Below are positions 9,777-18,835 of a DNA stretch of 61,841 nt, piece by piece. Location of the stretch: contig CANRCT010000016.1 in NCBI GenBank assembly GCA_947629175.1, forward strand, positions 1 to 61,841, in the 5' to 3' direction. How positions within the stretch are numbered: the stretch's first letter is position 1; the number at the start of each line of letters is the position of its first letter. The stretch is from an uncultured Muribaculaceae bacterium. GTDB taxonomy: Bacteria > Bacteroidota > Bacteroidia > Bacteroidales > Muribaculaceae. The notes beneath the pieces were generated by a model. The model did no database searches and was not told the origin of the DNA. It was given only the letters and a program-made list of their open reading frames with translations. Both the position numbers and the translations under genes were made by a program.

Positions 9777-10838
9777 TCATTGCATCGGTATGATAATCGG
9801 CGGTGTAGGCAGCCAGGGATCGACCACGGGGCCGAGCTCGTTCATGCCGCAGACATCCATGTCGCGCACCACGATCTTAACGTATTTCTCACCGTCCTGC
9901 TCATCGACCTGGCCGGTGACATCCCACTCGAAGAACCGGCGCTCCTCCTGCTCGTTGATGACGTAGCAGGCGAGCTTGTGTTTCGACCATGTCGCCGGAT
10001 CCGACGGGCAATGGGGGAAGGCGTAGAAATGCCCTTCAAGCACATTGTCATCGGTAGGTATTAGCGAGAACGGTATGATGTTGTTGTCGTCGCCCTGGCC
10101 CGGCACCTCCATCTTGTGGATTCTCACCTGCGAGGCGAGGCCCGACAGAGTGCCGCTTACTTTCAGCACAGTCTCCAGACAGCCGATATTCTCGATTATC
10201 ACGTGATAGTGGATCACTACCGGACGCGGATACATCGTGACGACCTGAGTGACTCCCACCTGACCGTGGATGTTATAGTCCTCTATGGTGTGACCGTAGA
10301 TACCCTCTTCCGACGACTCCTTGACACCCTCATTGTATGTGCCTTCGGCGCGCTTTATGTCGCCCTCGTCGGAGAAATCGCCTCCGCCGTCGGCTCTCAC
10401 ATCCATGCCGGCCAGTATATAGCTGTCGCGCGTCTCCACTGTGAAGGTAGTATGAGAGTCCTGGCCACTGAAATGATAGCTTTCGGTGTCGGAGTTGAGG
10501 CAAAGGAAGTGGTAGTCGCCGGCCGGAAGCGTGATGGTGCCTCCCTTGGATCCGGCGAAGTCAAACCGATGAGGCTGGCCGCCATCCTTGGGATAGGCGT
10601 AGAAAGCCATGGACCGTACCGTATACTCCGCCTCTGGAGCATCCCACCAGGCGAACTCCACGCGAAGCATTCCGTCGTGGGGATGATGCCAGCAGAACGG
10701 CTTGTGTTCGCAGGCCACAGAGGCCGTCAGCACTATGAGCAGCGCCATCAGGCGCCGGGCCATCCCGCTGTGTCTGCGAAGCGATATATGTGATAGTAGT
10801 CTGCGTGTCATATTGCTGATAGGGTCTGCTTCATTCAC
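9777..10838 (-). CDS. DUF5119 lipoprotein of a fimbria-like operon
   Basis: A DUF5119 protein: a hydrophobic leader MARRLMALLIVLTASVAC with lipobox cysteine is followed by EHKPFCWHHPH and LRVEFAWWDAPEAEY, then GGTITLPAGDYHFLCLNSDT, which are the family hallmarks. The start at 10838 overlaps the upstream gene by 4 bp; ATGs at 10811 or 10763 would give a more standard signal peptide. DUF5119 proteins normally occur with fimbrillin-type genes, and that is the context here. The protein is probably anchored to the outer membrane and handles or anchors fimbrial subunits; the exact function is unknown. Confidence 0.8.
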   Translation of the reverse strand: MNEADPISNMTRRLLSHISLRRHSGMARRLMALLIVLTASVACEHKPFCWHHPHDGMLRVEFAWWDAPEAEYTVRSMAFYAYPKDGGQPHRFDFAGSKGGTITLPAGDYHFLCLNSDTESYHFSGQDSHTTFTVETRDSYILAGMDVRADGGGDFSDEGDIKRAEGTYNEGVKESSEEGIYGHTIEDYNIHGQVGVTQVVTMYPRPVVIHYHVIIENIGCLETVLKVSGTLSGLASQVRIHKMEVPGQGDDNNIIPFSLIPTDDNVLEGHFYAFPHCPSDPATWSKHKLACYVINEQEERRFFEWDVTGQVDEQDGEKYVKIVVRDMDVCGMNELGPVVDPWLPTPPIIIPMQ

Positions 10839-12202
10839 TTGTCAGTGTCATCGTCGTGATTTTCATTGCCATGGCCGAGAAGCCATACAAGCGACACTTC
10901 CACACGCGTCGGACCGATCATCTTGCGGCGGCGTGTCTCTTTCCAGACGTAATGGTTGTCGATAGGCACATATTTGTAGAACTGTCCCCAGCTGTAGCCG
11001 ATGCCTATGGTGAAGTCGATGTTGAATCTCTTCTTTATAGGCATGGAATAGCCGTAGGCTATGCCTGCGGCATGGCTCCAGCGGCGTGCCTGATAGCCTT
11101 TGTGGCCGAGCTCGAAGTCGTAGGTGATGAGCTGGAAATACGGGCCGATATGGTGTCCGGTCATAGGCTTCTCCTCGGCCTTGCTGCCAAACCATCTCTT
11201 TACCGTCAGATCGCCCCCATAGACGCGCCAGTACCAGTGGATGCGGTCGCTCTTCCACCATGCATACTCCCAGTTGATCTCGGCTGACCATTTCTTTCCC
11301 ATATAAAAGTCCACGCCGATGTTGGGTATCAGAGCGGCGTCATAGAGCATGTTGGTGCTGAGGGTCATGTAGAACGGCCTGTCGGGGTGATGGTAAGGCA
11401 TGGGAGGGGGCACTATCTCATGGACGATATTGAGCCTCTGCGGGCCTATCACGAGAGCCGGCAGCGGCGGACGCGGGTGCTCATATATGATCTGCACCTG
11501 CGAGGCGCGCAGCGAGGGATAATACTTGTTGTAGAGATACATCCAGGGGATGGCCCAGTGAAGCTTCTTCAGGCGCGGCATACGGTCGTCGGGGGTTCCG
11601 GGAGTATCAATGATGCGGAGCACCTCCTCGCGGTCGGGCACGTCGGGATCGGCAAGCACTATGCGTTTCAGTCCGCACCAGTCGACGCCCGGATACTCGG
11701 CCGTGATCATCGACGGATCAAGCTCTATGGGCGAGTTCTTCACCATATATTCGGTGATGCGTGCGGCGCGCTGTTCGGAGAGCCATTTGTTGAACCGCGT
11801 GGTGCCTTCGGGCGATGCGCCGCCCATGATCCGGATAGCACGCACCCGGAGCGAGGAGTCGTTGCTGATACGGTAGAGTTCGCCCAGAAATTCATCAAGG
11901 CGCTCGGCATTGCGCTGGTAGTGAGGGAGCAAATTGACTTTTGACTGATGGAAATAGATGCGCACTCCGACGGTGTCAATGCGTCCGCCGTCCGACTCTA
12001 TGCTTACGGTGACGCTGTCGTCGGGACATACCTCAGGTGTCGGAGAATACAGTTCGCCCTCCCTGGCGTTCTGTGCCCATGCCGGTGATATGGCGCCAAG
12101 AAGCATGAAAAGCACTCCGCAGATCCATCCGCGATGTACGGACGACGACCTACAGCTGCCAAAGTAATTACAATCAGAGTTTTTATCCTCGTATATTTTC
12201 AC
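10835..12202 (-). CDS. DUF3575 outer-membrane protein with OmpA-like domain
   Basis: A 455-residue exported protein. A signal sequence ends near SPAWAQ (about residue 43). Residues 75-165 resemble an OmpA C-terminal domain (SNDSSLRVRAIRIMGGASPEG, then NKWLSEQRAARITEYM), which may contact peptidoglycan. The C-terminal half (FYMTLSTNMLYDAALIPNIG, GHHIGPYFQLITYDFELG) is a DUF3575 barrel. It is the first gene of the operon with DUF5119 and the fimbrillin-like lipoprotein. A possible -7 box TATATTTG on the minus strand lies at 12313-12320. Such proteins probably form the outer-membrane base of the surface structure; that is inference. Confidence 0.8.
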   Translation of the reverse strand: MKIYEDKNSDCNYFGSCRSSSVHRGWICGVLFMLLGAISPAWAQNAREGELYSPTPEVCPDDSVTVSIESDGGRIDTVGVRIYFHQSKVNLLPHYQRNAERLDEFLGELYRISNDSSLRVRAIRIMGGASPEGTTRFNKWLSEQRAARITEYMVKNSPIELDPSMITAEYPGVDWCGLKRIVLADPDVPDREEVLRIIDTPGTPDDRMPRLKKLHWAIPWMYLYNKYYPSLRASQVQIIYEHPRPPLPALVIGPQRLNIVHEIVPPPMPYHHPDRPFYMTLSTNMLYDAALIPNIGVDFYMGKKWSAEINWEYAWWKSDRIHWYWRVYGGDLTVKRWFGSKAEEKPMTGHHIGPYFQLITYDFELGHKGYQARRWSHAAGIAYGYSMPIKKRFNIDFTIGIGYSWGQFYKYVPIDNHYVWKETRRRKMIGPTRVEVSLVWLLGHGNENHDDDTDK

Positions 12203-12372
12203 GTCCCTGTATTTACTTTTTCCTGCTTTGCTGCAACTTTTCCCTCATAAATAATCCCCTGCCGGACATAAAGAAAAAAGCGACGGCTTTCCTTACACTT
12301 GTATTCCGAGTGCAAATATAAAGCAAGAGTTCTAAAAAAATGCTATTGTGTCTGATTTTTAACACAAAAAAA

Positions 12373-12394
12373 GTGATAATCGATGCATTATCAC
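12373..12394. repeat. Perfect 8-bp inverted repeat upstream of the fimbria-like operon
   Basis: GTGATAAT and ATTATCAC are separated by 6 bp. The repeat sits between the end of the SRP RNA gene and the possible promoter of the DUF3575 operon. It could be an operator for a dimeric regulator. There is no T-run, so it is not a convincing terminator. Confidence 0.5.
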
Positions 12395-12414
12395 TAATTA
12401 TTGCAATAAAAAAA

Positions 12415-12511
12415 GGGTAAGCTATCTACATCGCACCGCTACGACCCGGTACCGCTGCTTCGATCAAGACCTGACGGAGTTCCCGGGGAGCTGGTCGTGT
12501 AGGACTTACCC
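12415..12511 (-). ncRNA. ffs: Signal recognition particle RNA (small bacterial 4.5S type)
   Basis: On the minus strand the RNA begins and ends with complementary GGGTAAG and CTTACCC. The middle folds back on itself and carries the SRP apical domain, with GTCAGGTCTTGATCGAAGCA matching the conserved GGTC..GAAGCAGC loop bound by Ffh. The length of about 97 nt fits the small bacterial SRP RNA. The end is followed by a T-run on the minus strand, consistent with intrinsic termination. Confidence 0.9.
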
Positions 12512-12515
12512 GCTG

Positions 12516-12547
12516 CAAAATTAGTCTTTTTATCTGAAACAGCCAAA
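12516..12547 (-). promoter_or_regulatory. Promoter of the SRP RNA gene
   Basis: On the minus strand, TTTG (12544-12547), a 20-bp spacer and TAATTTTG (12516-12523) form a full Bacteroidota promoter. The expected start, about 6-7 bases beyond the -7 box, falls on the first base of the RNA near 12511. Confidence 0.85.
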
Positions 12548-12593
12548 TTTATTTCGCCACGGCAACCCGAGGCGCGCCTATGCCGTACGTCTG

Positions 12594-13295
12594 TTAAAGG
12601 TCAAAAACATTGAAATCCATCGTGATAAGATCAAATGTAAGCAGCCGGTCGACGAGCATATCGCCTGCCCCGGTTATGATCTTGATCACTTCGGCCGCCT
12701 GTAGCGAGCCGGCCACACCTACGGCGGCATTGAGTATTCCGCGCCGTGCGCATCCGCAGTCGGCGGCGTCGCGCGACTCCGGGCCGAATATGTCGCGAAG
12801 CGTGCGATGACCCGGGAGCTGAGTGAAAATCTGGCCGCTGAACCGGTCGACGGCCGCATAGGCGAGAGGCCGCCCCATGCGGGCACAGGTGTCGCTCAGC
12901 AGCAGGCGGGTAGCGAAATTGTCGGTGCAGTCGGCCACTACATCGTAGCCGTCAAGCAGCGTCACGATATTATCTGCGTCTATCATCATGGGATGCTCCA
13001 CCACCCGCACGGCCGGATTGATGCGCTCCATGGCTCTGCGGGCGCTATCGGTCTTCCTGGAGCCGACATCGGCTGTGCCATGCATTATCTGGCGCTGAAG
13101 ATTGCTGATACTGACAGTATCGGCGTCGGCGATGCCTATCGTTCCGACTCCGGCCGCGGCGAGATAAAGCGCCACAGGCGAGCCGAGGCCTCCGGCTCCG
13201 GCTATCAGCACACGCGCCGAAGATATCGCCCTCTGGCCTGACAGATCTATCTCGCAGAGATTAAGATGTCCCGTGTATCTTTCGATGTCGTCCAT
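12594..13295 (-). CDS. ThiF/MoeB/HesA-family sulfur-carrier adenylyltransferase
   Basis: A 233-residue E1-like enzyme. The nucleotide-binding GAGGLGSPVALYLAAAG, the ADADTVSISNLQRQ segment with catalytic Asp, Arg and Gln, and DCTDNFATR are all present. These enzymes adenylate the C-terminus of a ThiS- or MoaD-like carrier so that it can receive sulfur. A CGC pair lies at about residue 180, but no second CxxC is seen near the end, unlike zinc-binding MoeB. It follows bioB by 17 bp on the same strand; no ThiS or MoaD gene is nearby, so thiamin versus molybdopterin cannot be decided. Confidence 0.85.
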   Translation of the reverse strand: MDDIERYTGHLNLCEIDLSGQRAISSARVLIAGAGGLGSPVALYLAAAGVGTIGIADADTVSISNLQRQIMHGTADVGSRKTDSARRAMERINPAVRVVEHPMMIDADNIVTLLDGYDVVADCTDNFATRLLLSDTCARMGRPLAYAAVDRFSGQIFTQLPGHRTLRDIFGPESRDAADCGCARRGILNAAVGVAGSLQAAEVIKIITGAGDMLVDRLLTFDLITMDFNVFDL

Positions 13296-13312
13296 AATGC
13301 GTCGGAATGATT

Positions 13313-14278
13313 TCAGAATTTCAGGCCCGCGTCGGCGGCAAGCTTACGGTCGGCCTCTACGGTAGAACCGGTGGTGGTCAGCATGTCGCCTGTGATGGCT
13401 CCGTTGATGCCGGCGCGTATGGCGCGAAGCTGCCCTTCGCGGCTGAGCGCCGCCCTGCCCCCGGCAAACCGGAGCGTCACCCTGGGGTGGATAAGCCGGA
13501 AAAGCGCTACCGTAGTGACGATCTCGTCCTCCGTAAGAGGCGAAGCATCCTGCAGCGGCGTGCCCGGAATGGGGCAGAGTATGTTGATGGGGATCGACAC
13601 CGGATCGATCCGTCGGAGAGTCAGCGCAAGCTCCACCCTCTGACGGCGCGTCTCGCCCATGCCGATAATGCCGCCCGAGCATATCTCCAGCCCCTCGGCG
13701 CGCGCTGCCTCGATCGTGGCGAGCTTCTGCTCCGTGGTATGTGTGGAGCATAATTCGCCGAAAAACGACGGTGCCGTCTCCAGATTGCAGTGATAGCGCG
13801 TCACTCCGGCCTCGCGCAGACGCCGCAGCTCCTCCGGGCCGAGCAGCCCCATAGAGGCGCACAGGCCGAGACCGCCCTCATCGCGGAGAGCCTCGATATG
13901 GCCGCATGCCTTCTCAAGCTCTGCGCCTCGCATGGCCCGTCCGCTCGTGACGAGCGAGAAGCGCCCTATGCCGTGGCTGCGGCTGCGATGGCCCGCTTCC
14001 AGACAACGCTCTCGTCCGATCACCGGATAGACGTCGGCGCCGGTGGAATAATGCGCCGACTGTGCGCACCATTTGCAGTCCTCCGGACAGCGACCGCTCC
14101 GGGCGTTGACTATCGAGCAAGTGTCGAAACGCCGCTCCACAAGAGCCGCGGTGACTCTTTCGGCAGCATTCCACAGGTCGGGAAGCGATTCCAAAGGTAT
14201 GTCGGCGAGAGCCAGCGCCTCTTCATCGGTGAGCTGTCCGCCGGCTATGATGCGTCGGGATATTTCATTAAAATCCAT
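13313..14278 (-). CDS. bioB: Biotin synthase BioB
   Basis: A 321-residue radical SAM enzyme that inserts sulfur into dethiobiotin. The SAM cluster motif is CPEDCKWC (Cys64, Cys68, Cys71), followed by the BioB-typical YHCNLETAPSFF and SGGIIGMGETRRQR. The start at 14278 (MDFNEIS) is chosen because longer starts (14308, 14359) would run into the upstream MATE gene, which ends at 14301. Other biotin genes are not in the window. Confidence 0.95.
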   Translation of the reverse strand: MDFNEISRRIIAGGQLTDEEALALADIPLESLPDLWNAAERVTAALVERRFDTCSIVNARSGRCPEDCKWCAQSAHYSTGADVYPVIGRERCLEAGHRSRSHGIGRFSLVTSGRAMRGAELEKACGHIEALRDEGGLGLCASMGLLGPEELRRLREAGVTRYHCNLETAPSFFGELCSTHTTEQKLATIEAARAEGLEICSGGIIGMGETRRQRVELALTLRRIDPVSIPINILCPIPGTPLQDASPLTEDEIVTTVALFRLIHPRVTLRFAGGRAALSREGQLRAIRAGINGAITGDMLTTTGSTVEADRKLAADAGLKF

Positions 14279-14300
14279 ATCAAATATTAAGTTAGGACTG

Positions 14301-15755
14301 TCATACATTAGGATCGGGCTGAGGGGGAGGCCCGGGCTCGCCCGAAGTGTCGAGGCCATGACGGAGCCACGCGCCGGATATCAGACGCCACAGAAATATG
14401 GCGCCTCTGAAACAGAGCTCTATGCACATGGCCAGCCATACTCCGGCAAGCCCCATGGTGGGCGCAAGAAGAGCGGCTATGGGAAGACGCACAAGCCAGA
14501 TGCTCGAAAAATTCATCACCGCGGGCACCACTGTGTCGCCCACGCCCACCATCACGCCATAAGCCACTATCGAAGCGGCGAACATCGGTTCGGCCCACGC
14601 TTCGATGCGCAGCGCCTCGGCGCCGAGCCGGCATATCTCACCGACCGGACTGAAAAGCTCCATGACGGCCGGAGCGCATACCCAGAGGACACCTCCCATT
14701 ATGGTCATGACTATCATGCCGAGAACTACGGTCAGATAGCCGAACTGGCGGGCGAGCCGCGGACGTCCGGCGCCATAGCTCTGACCTGTCAGCGTGGTGG
14801 CCGCATCGGCCAGTCCGTAGCCGGGCATGTAGCAGAGAGCCTCGGCCGTGACAGCAAACGAGTTGGCGGCTATGGCCATCACTCCGAGGGGAGCCACGAT
14901 GACTGTGACCATGATCTGCGCTCCGCATATCACCGCATGCTCAAGCGACATCGGCGCCGACACTTTCAGGGCGTTGCGCATCACCTTGCGGCGCGGACGG
15001 AACGAACCGCGGTCGGTGGCCCTGCGGCCGAATATGGCCAGCCCGCGCTGACGGCATGTGACGTACCAGAGCGCGAGAGCCGCACAGACGATCTCGGCCG
15101 CCACCGTACCCAGCGCGGCCCCGAGCACTCCCAGACCCGCGCCCGGCAGCGTCAGCTCCGCTCCCCCGATACTAACCTCACGCGAGGGGAATATCAGCAG
15201 GAAATTGAACACTACGTCGAGGGCGCACATCATGACGTTGAGTCCGCCCGGCACCTTCATGTTACCCGACGCCCTCATCACCGCGCAGCCGAGATAATTG
15301 AGAGTCAGCACAGGCAGAGCCGCCACGAACACCATGAAGTAGACCGATGCCTTGTGGTTGACCTCCGGAGTGCCCCCCAGCCATCCGGGCAGCGGGAAAG
15401 CTATGGCCATGCCTATCAGCGCCACTATCGCCCCGAAAGCTGCCGAGGCCGTGATACCCTGCCGCAGGATAGCCCTGGCGGTTGAATAGTCGGCGGCTCC
15501 GACTCTGTGGGCCACCTGGACGGAAAATCCCATCGTGGCTGCGGAGCATGTGCCCCAGAAGAGCCAGAGGCTGGTGCTTACCAGTCCGACAGCCGCGCTG
15601 TCGGCAGCGCCGAGATGACCCACCATGGCGGCGTCGATATACTGCATGAGTATGCTCGAAAGCTGCGCCATGATGGCGGGCCATGACAGACTCGCCGTCA
15701 GCAGCATCCGCTGACGTAGCGAGAGCGGCGCGCCCGACTGGATAAGCTTTATCAT
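14301..15755 (-). CDS. MATE-family efflux transporter
   Basis: A 484-residue polytopic membrane protein with two MatE repeats and about 12 hydrophobic spans. The first repeat begins SWPAIMAQLSSILMQYIDAA and the second SAPMSLEHAVICGAQIM, with GTPEVNH and QSYGAGRPRLARQFGYL loops typical of NorM-like exporters. It probably exports cationic compounds using a sodium or proton gradient; the substrate is unknown. It lies between malY and bioB on the same strand with gaps of 16 and 22 bp. Confidence 0.9.
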   Translation of the reverse strand: MIKLIQSGAPLSLRQRMLLTASLSWPAIMAQLSSILMQYIDAAMVGHLGAADSAAVGLVSTSLWLFWGTCSAATMGFSVQVAHRVGAADYSTARAILRQGITASAAFGAIVALIGMAIAFPLPGWLGGTPEVNHKASVYFMVFVAALPVLTLNYLGCAVMRASGNMKVPGGLNVMMCALDVVFNFLLIFPSREVSIGGAELTLPGAGLGVLGAALGTVAAEIVCAALALWYVTCRQRGLAIFGRRATDRGSFRPRRKVMRNALKVSAPMSLEHAVICGAQIMVTVIVAPLGVMAIAANSFAVTAEALCYMPGYGLADAATTLTGQSYGAGRPRLARQFGYLTVVLGMIVMTIMGGVLWVCAPAVMELFSPVGEICRLGAEALRIEAWAEPMFAASIVAYGVMVGVGDTVVPAVMNFSSIWLVRLPIAALLAPTMGLAGVWLAMCIELCFRGAIFLWRLISGAWLRHGLDTSGEPGPPPQPDPNV

Positions 15756-15771
15756 CGCAGAAACGGAGATT

Positions 15772-16947
15772 TTACCCTATGAACTTCTCCAGCCCCGAAC
15801 AGAGGCGGTCGAGCCCCTCGGCGAGAGTGGCCCGGGGACAGGCGAGATTGACGCGCAGATACCCTTCGCGGCCATACATCTCGCCGGCATTGACCCACAC
15901 GCCGAAATCAGACCTGAGTTTCTCCTCAAGCTGCTCCGACGTATATGCGGTTATGGCGCTGACATCGACCATCGGCAGATAGGTGGCCTCAAGCATCGTG
16001 ACGGGACACTGAGGGAGGCGCTTCGCCATCGTGTCGGCGAAAAAGCGGTAGTTGTCCCATATATAGTCGCAGAGGTCATCGATCCAGTCGGCTCCTTCCT
16101 GAGTGTAGGATGCCTTAAGGGCGTCGACTCCGAAGCATGTAAGGTCGCACACCTCGTTGACATTGACCGCACGGTCGACCGCCTCGCGCACAGCCCCATC
16201 GGGGCATATGATATTGGAGGTATGGAGTCCGGCGGTATTGAACGCCTTCGACGGCGAAGTGCACACGACAGCCGAGGAATCGATCGTGCCGTATGGCACG
16301 TATTCGCATCCGGGCATGACTATCTCGCAGTGGATCTCGTCGCTGACCACACGGACGCCGTTCTCGCGGCATATCTCGGCGACCTGCTCCAGCTCCTCCT
16401 CGCGCCATGCGCGTCCGGCCGGATTGTGGGGATTGCAGAGTATCATCAGCTTCGCGTCGGGGCGGGCGGCAAGCTCGGCCAGGCCGTCGAAATCCATTTC
16501 GTAAGTAAAGCGGCCGTCAGGCAGATCTATGCGCTGCAGCGGATTCTCCAGCAGCACGCAGTCATTGTTGCGCACCGAAGAGAAGAAACAGTTATAGACC
16601 GGTGGCTGTATGATCACACCCTCGCCAGGTTTAACCAGCGCCTTGATGATGGCCGACAGAGCCGGCACTACTCCGGGCACCGGTATGACCATCGACCTGT
16701 CGATCATGTAGCCGTGGCGACCCTCGAACCATCCTTCGAGAGAATCCATGTAGTCCTCGTCGGCGAACGAATAGCCGTAGACGCCGCTCTCGGCGCGCCG
16801 TATCATGGCCTCGCGCACCACCGGGGCCGTCTGGAAGTCCATGTCGGCCACCCAGAGAGGTATTACTTCACGCTCGGTATATGAATCCCACTTTATCGAC
16901 GCCGTATTGCGGCGGGGATTGATTCTGTCGAAATCGGATGTGCTCAT
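15772..16947 (-). CDS. MalY/PatB-type PLP-dependent C-S lyase (cystathionine beta-lyase family)
   Basis: A 391-residue fold type I PLP enzyme. The opening DFDRINPRRNTASIKWD and WVADMDFQTAPVVREAM are hallmarks of the MalY/PatB group, and CTSPSKAFNTAGLHTSN holds the PLP lysine. These enzymes cleave cystathionine or cysteine to a thiol (or sulfide), pyruvate and ammonia. It overlaps the DUF3737 gene by 4 bp, so the two are co-translated. It could act in methionine synthesis or cysteine breakdown; the sequence does not separate these. Confidence 0.9.
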   Translation of the reverse strand: MSTSDFDRINPRRNTASIKWDSYTEREVIPLWVADMDFQTAPVVREAMIRRAESGVYGYSFADEDYMDSLEGWFEGRHGYMIDRSMVIPVPGVVPALSAIIKALVKPGEGVIIQPPVYNCFFSSVRNNDCVLLENPLQRIDLPDGRFTYEMDFDGLAELAARPDAKLMILCNPHNPAGRAWREEELEQVAEICRENGVRVVSDEIHCEIVMPGCEYVPYGTIDSSAVVCTSPSKAFNTAGLHTSNIICPDGAVREAVDRAVNVNEVCDLTCFGVDALKASYTQEGADWIDDLCDYIWDNYRFFADTMAKRLPQCPVTMLEATYLPMVDVSAITAYTSEQLEEKLRSDFGVWVNAGEMYGREGYLRVNLACPRATLAEGLDRLCSGLEKFIG

Positions 16948-17795
16948 TTCTGCTTGGTTATTGTGATTTTGCAGTCGGCCGGGGCCTTTATATTCTCATC
17001 GATAATGATTTTGCCTATCGCCGGGGCCTCAATCGAGCCCGAAGTAGGATTCTTCACTGATGTCACCGGACTGTCGATCACGGCTTTCAGCGAGCTCTCC
17101 TCGAAAGCGAGATCGCAGTCGGGATCAAAAGTGCAATGGTCAAGCACGAGGTTGCGGGCATAGCAGAGGGGCTGAGTGCCCGATATATGACAGCGCACGA
17201 GCCGCAGATTCTCGGAGTGCCACCCGAGATATTCGCCATGCAGCTCCGAGTCGTAGACGGTGACATTCTCGGTGTTCCAGAAAGCGTCCTTCGACTCGAT
17301 ATGCGCATTGCGTATCTCCACATCGCGGCAATACTGGAAGGAATAATTGCCCTTCTGACGCCAGCGGTCGATGCGGATGTCGCTGCAATGCATGAAGAGA
17401 TAGTCGGCATTGGCCACCTCGCAGTCGCGGCAGATGATGTTGCGGCAGTGCCAGAGGGTCTCCTGCGCATCCGGAATCCTGACGCCCGACAGGCTGAGGC
17501 CATCCATCTCACGAAACATCTTGGGCGCCTCCACCAAAGTGTCGGTCATCACCAGAGCCGAACTGTACCAGAGGGCAGCACGTGCTCCCGGAGTGAACGT
17601 GCATCGGCTTATACGGAAGCGGTCGACGTGCCAGAACGGATATTTCCCCTCAAATGTGCATCCGACGGCCTCAATGTCGCTGCACTCCTTCAATGCCGAT
17701 TCGCCGGCATGGACTGTCACATTCTCAAGTTTCAGACCGTGGGAGGCAAACAATGGTCTCTCCCCGCCAAATTCTTCGTTCTTTATCTCTTTCAT
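16944..17795 (-). CDS. DUF3737 family protein (right-handed repeat fold)
   Basis: A 283-residue DUF3737 protein built of repeats of about 20-22 residues with alternating Cys, Trp and Asp positions (GCTFEGKYPFWHVDRF, RDCEVANADYLFMHCSDI, YDSELHGEYLGWHSENL). The pattern suggests a right-handed beta-helix. It has no signal peptide. The biochemical function is unknown. It is the first gene of a minus-strand run and is coupled to the MalY-type lyase by a 4-bp overlap. Confidence 0.85.
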   Translation of the reverse strand: MKEIKNEEFGGERPLFASHGLKLENVTVHAGESALKECSDIEAVGCTFEGKYPFWHVDRFRISRCTFTPGARAALWYSSALVMTDTLVEAPKMFREMDGLSLSGVRIPDAQETLWHCRNIICRDCEVANADYLFMHCSDIRIDRWRQKGNYSFQYCRDVEIRNAHIESKDAFWNTENVTVYDSELHGEYLGWHSENLRLVRCHISGTQPLCYARNLVLDHCTFDPDCDLAFEESSLKAVIDSPVTSVKNPTSGSIEAPAIGKIIIDENIKAPADCKITITKQK

Positions 17796-17930
17796 AGCAT
17801 ATGCTTTTTCTTTTCAGACTACAAAATTACTCATTCTTTTCGCTTTTAACCCGAAGAATGATAAAAATGGCGCATTCTGACGGGCATTCAACGAAAATTA
17901 CATTAAATTTGCACTACCATATCCACCACC

Positions 17931-18821
17931 ATGTCATTTTCCCTTCACCCGACAGTGAGCCAAATATCATATTATATACGCCTTACCGTCTGCCTGGCCA
18001 TCCTGGCCGCGGCCGGATGTGTCGGTGCCCGCGCGCAGATAGTCCGTACCGATTCGGTCGCGGGCGGAGTCATCAGTTCCGACAGTATCCGGAAGGCATT
18101 CGACAACGGCCCGTATTTCGGCCTGTACAAGGACAATTATTTCATTTTCGGCACCTCTGTGGGCCAGCGCCCCACAAGGGAGAATTCCAATATCAAATTC
18201 CAGATATCAATATCGCAGCGTCTCACCAAGCAGGTGATGCCGCTCCACAGCTATCTGTTTCTGTTCTACACCCAGAAGTGCTTCTGGAACGTGCTTGAGA
18301 ACTCCATGCCCATGACCGACCTCAACTTCAACCCGGGCATCGGGCTTGCAAAACCGCTGTTTGTCAAAAACCGGTATATCGGCAAAGCCTTCCTGCTGGC
18401 CGAACACGAGAGCAACGGCCGCGACGGCACCGCCTCACGCTCCTGGAACAAGATATCGTTCGGAGGAAACATCATCATAGGCCCCCAGGTGCAGGTGCAT
18501 GCAAAATTCTGGATACCAATTATCGACGGCGTGGAAAACAAAGACATACTCGATTATTGCGGCATATACCAGATGGGCACATCGTTCACCACCCTCAACC
18601 GACGCTTCGGCGCCTCGGTGATACTCACCAAGCGCAAGGGATGGCGACTCAACTACAATACGATAATAGAGCTAAACTATAGGATATTTCCACGCGACAA
18701 CCAGTATCTTTTCCTGCAGTATTACAACGGCTACGGAGAGGGACTGCTCGCCTACAAGGAATTCCACACCCAGCTCCGCGTGGGCATCGTCATCAAGCCC
18801 ACACTGTTCTCCGACTATTAA
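17931..18821 (+). CDS. pldA: Outer-membrane phospholipase A (OMPLA)
   Basis: A 296-residue exported beta-barrel enzyme that hydrolyses acyl chains of phospholipids in the outer membrane. A signal peptide spans about residues 1-36. The catalytic signature AEHESNGRDG...SRSWNK gives His159, Ser161 and Asn173, the OMPLA triad, and KFQISISQRL and LFYTQKCFWN are barrel strands of the family. A -7 box TAAATTTG at 17904-17911 lies 19 bp before the start. It precedes a phosphatase fusion by 14 bp, so lipid cleavage and phosphate release may be linked. Confidence 0.92.
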   Translation: MSFSLHPTVSQISYYIRLTVCLAILAAAGCVGARAQIVRTDSVAGGVISSDSIRKAFDNGPYFGLYKDNYFIFGTSVGQRPTRENSNIKFQISISQRLTKQVMPLHSYLFLFYTQKCFWNVLENSMPMTDLNFNPGIGLAKPLFVKNRYIGKAFLLAEHESNGRDGTASRSWNKISFGGNIIIGPQVQVHAKFWIPIIDGVENKDILDYCGIYQMGTSFTTLNRRFGASVILTKRKGWRLNYNTIIELNYRIFPRDNQYLFLQYYNGYGEGLLAYKEFHTQLRVGIVIKPTLFSDY

Positions 18822-18835
18822 CCATTCACACATTT

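Noticed and set aside
10196-10207. TATCACGTGATA palindrome as a second parS site
   Set aside because: It shares only the CACGTG core, lacks the TGTT/AACA flanks and lies within the DUF5119 coding sequence.
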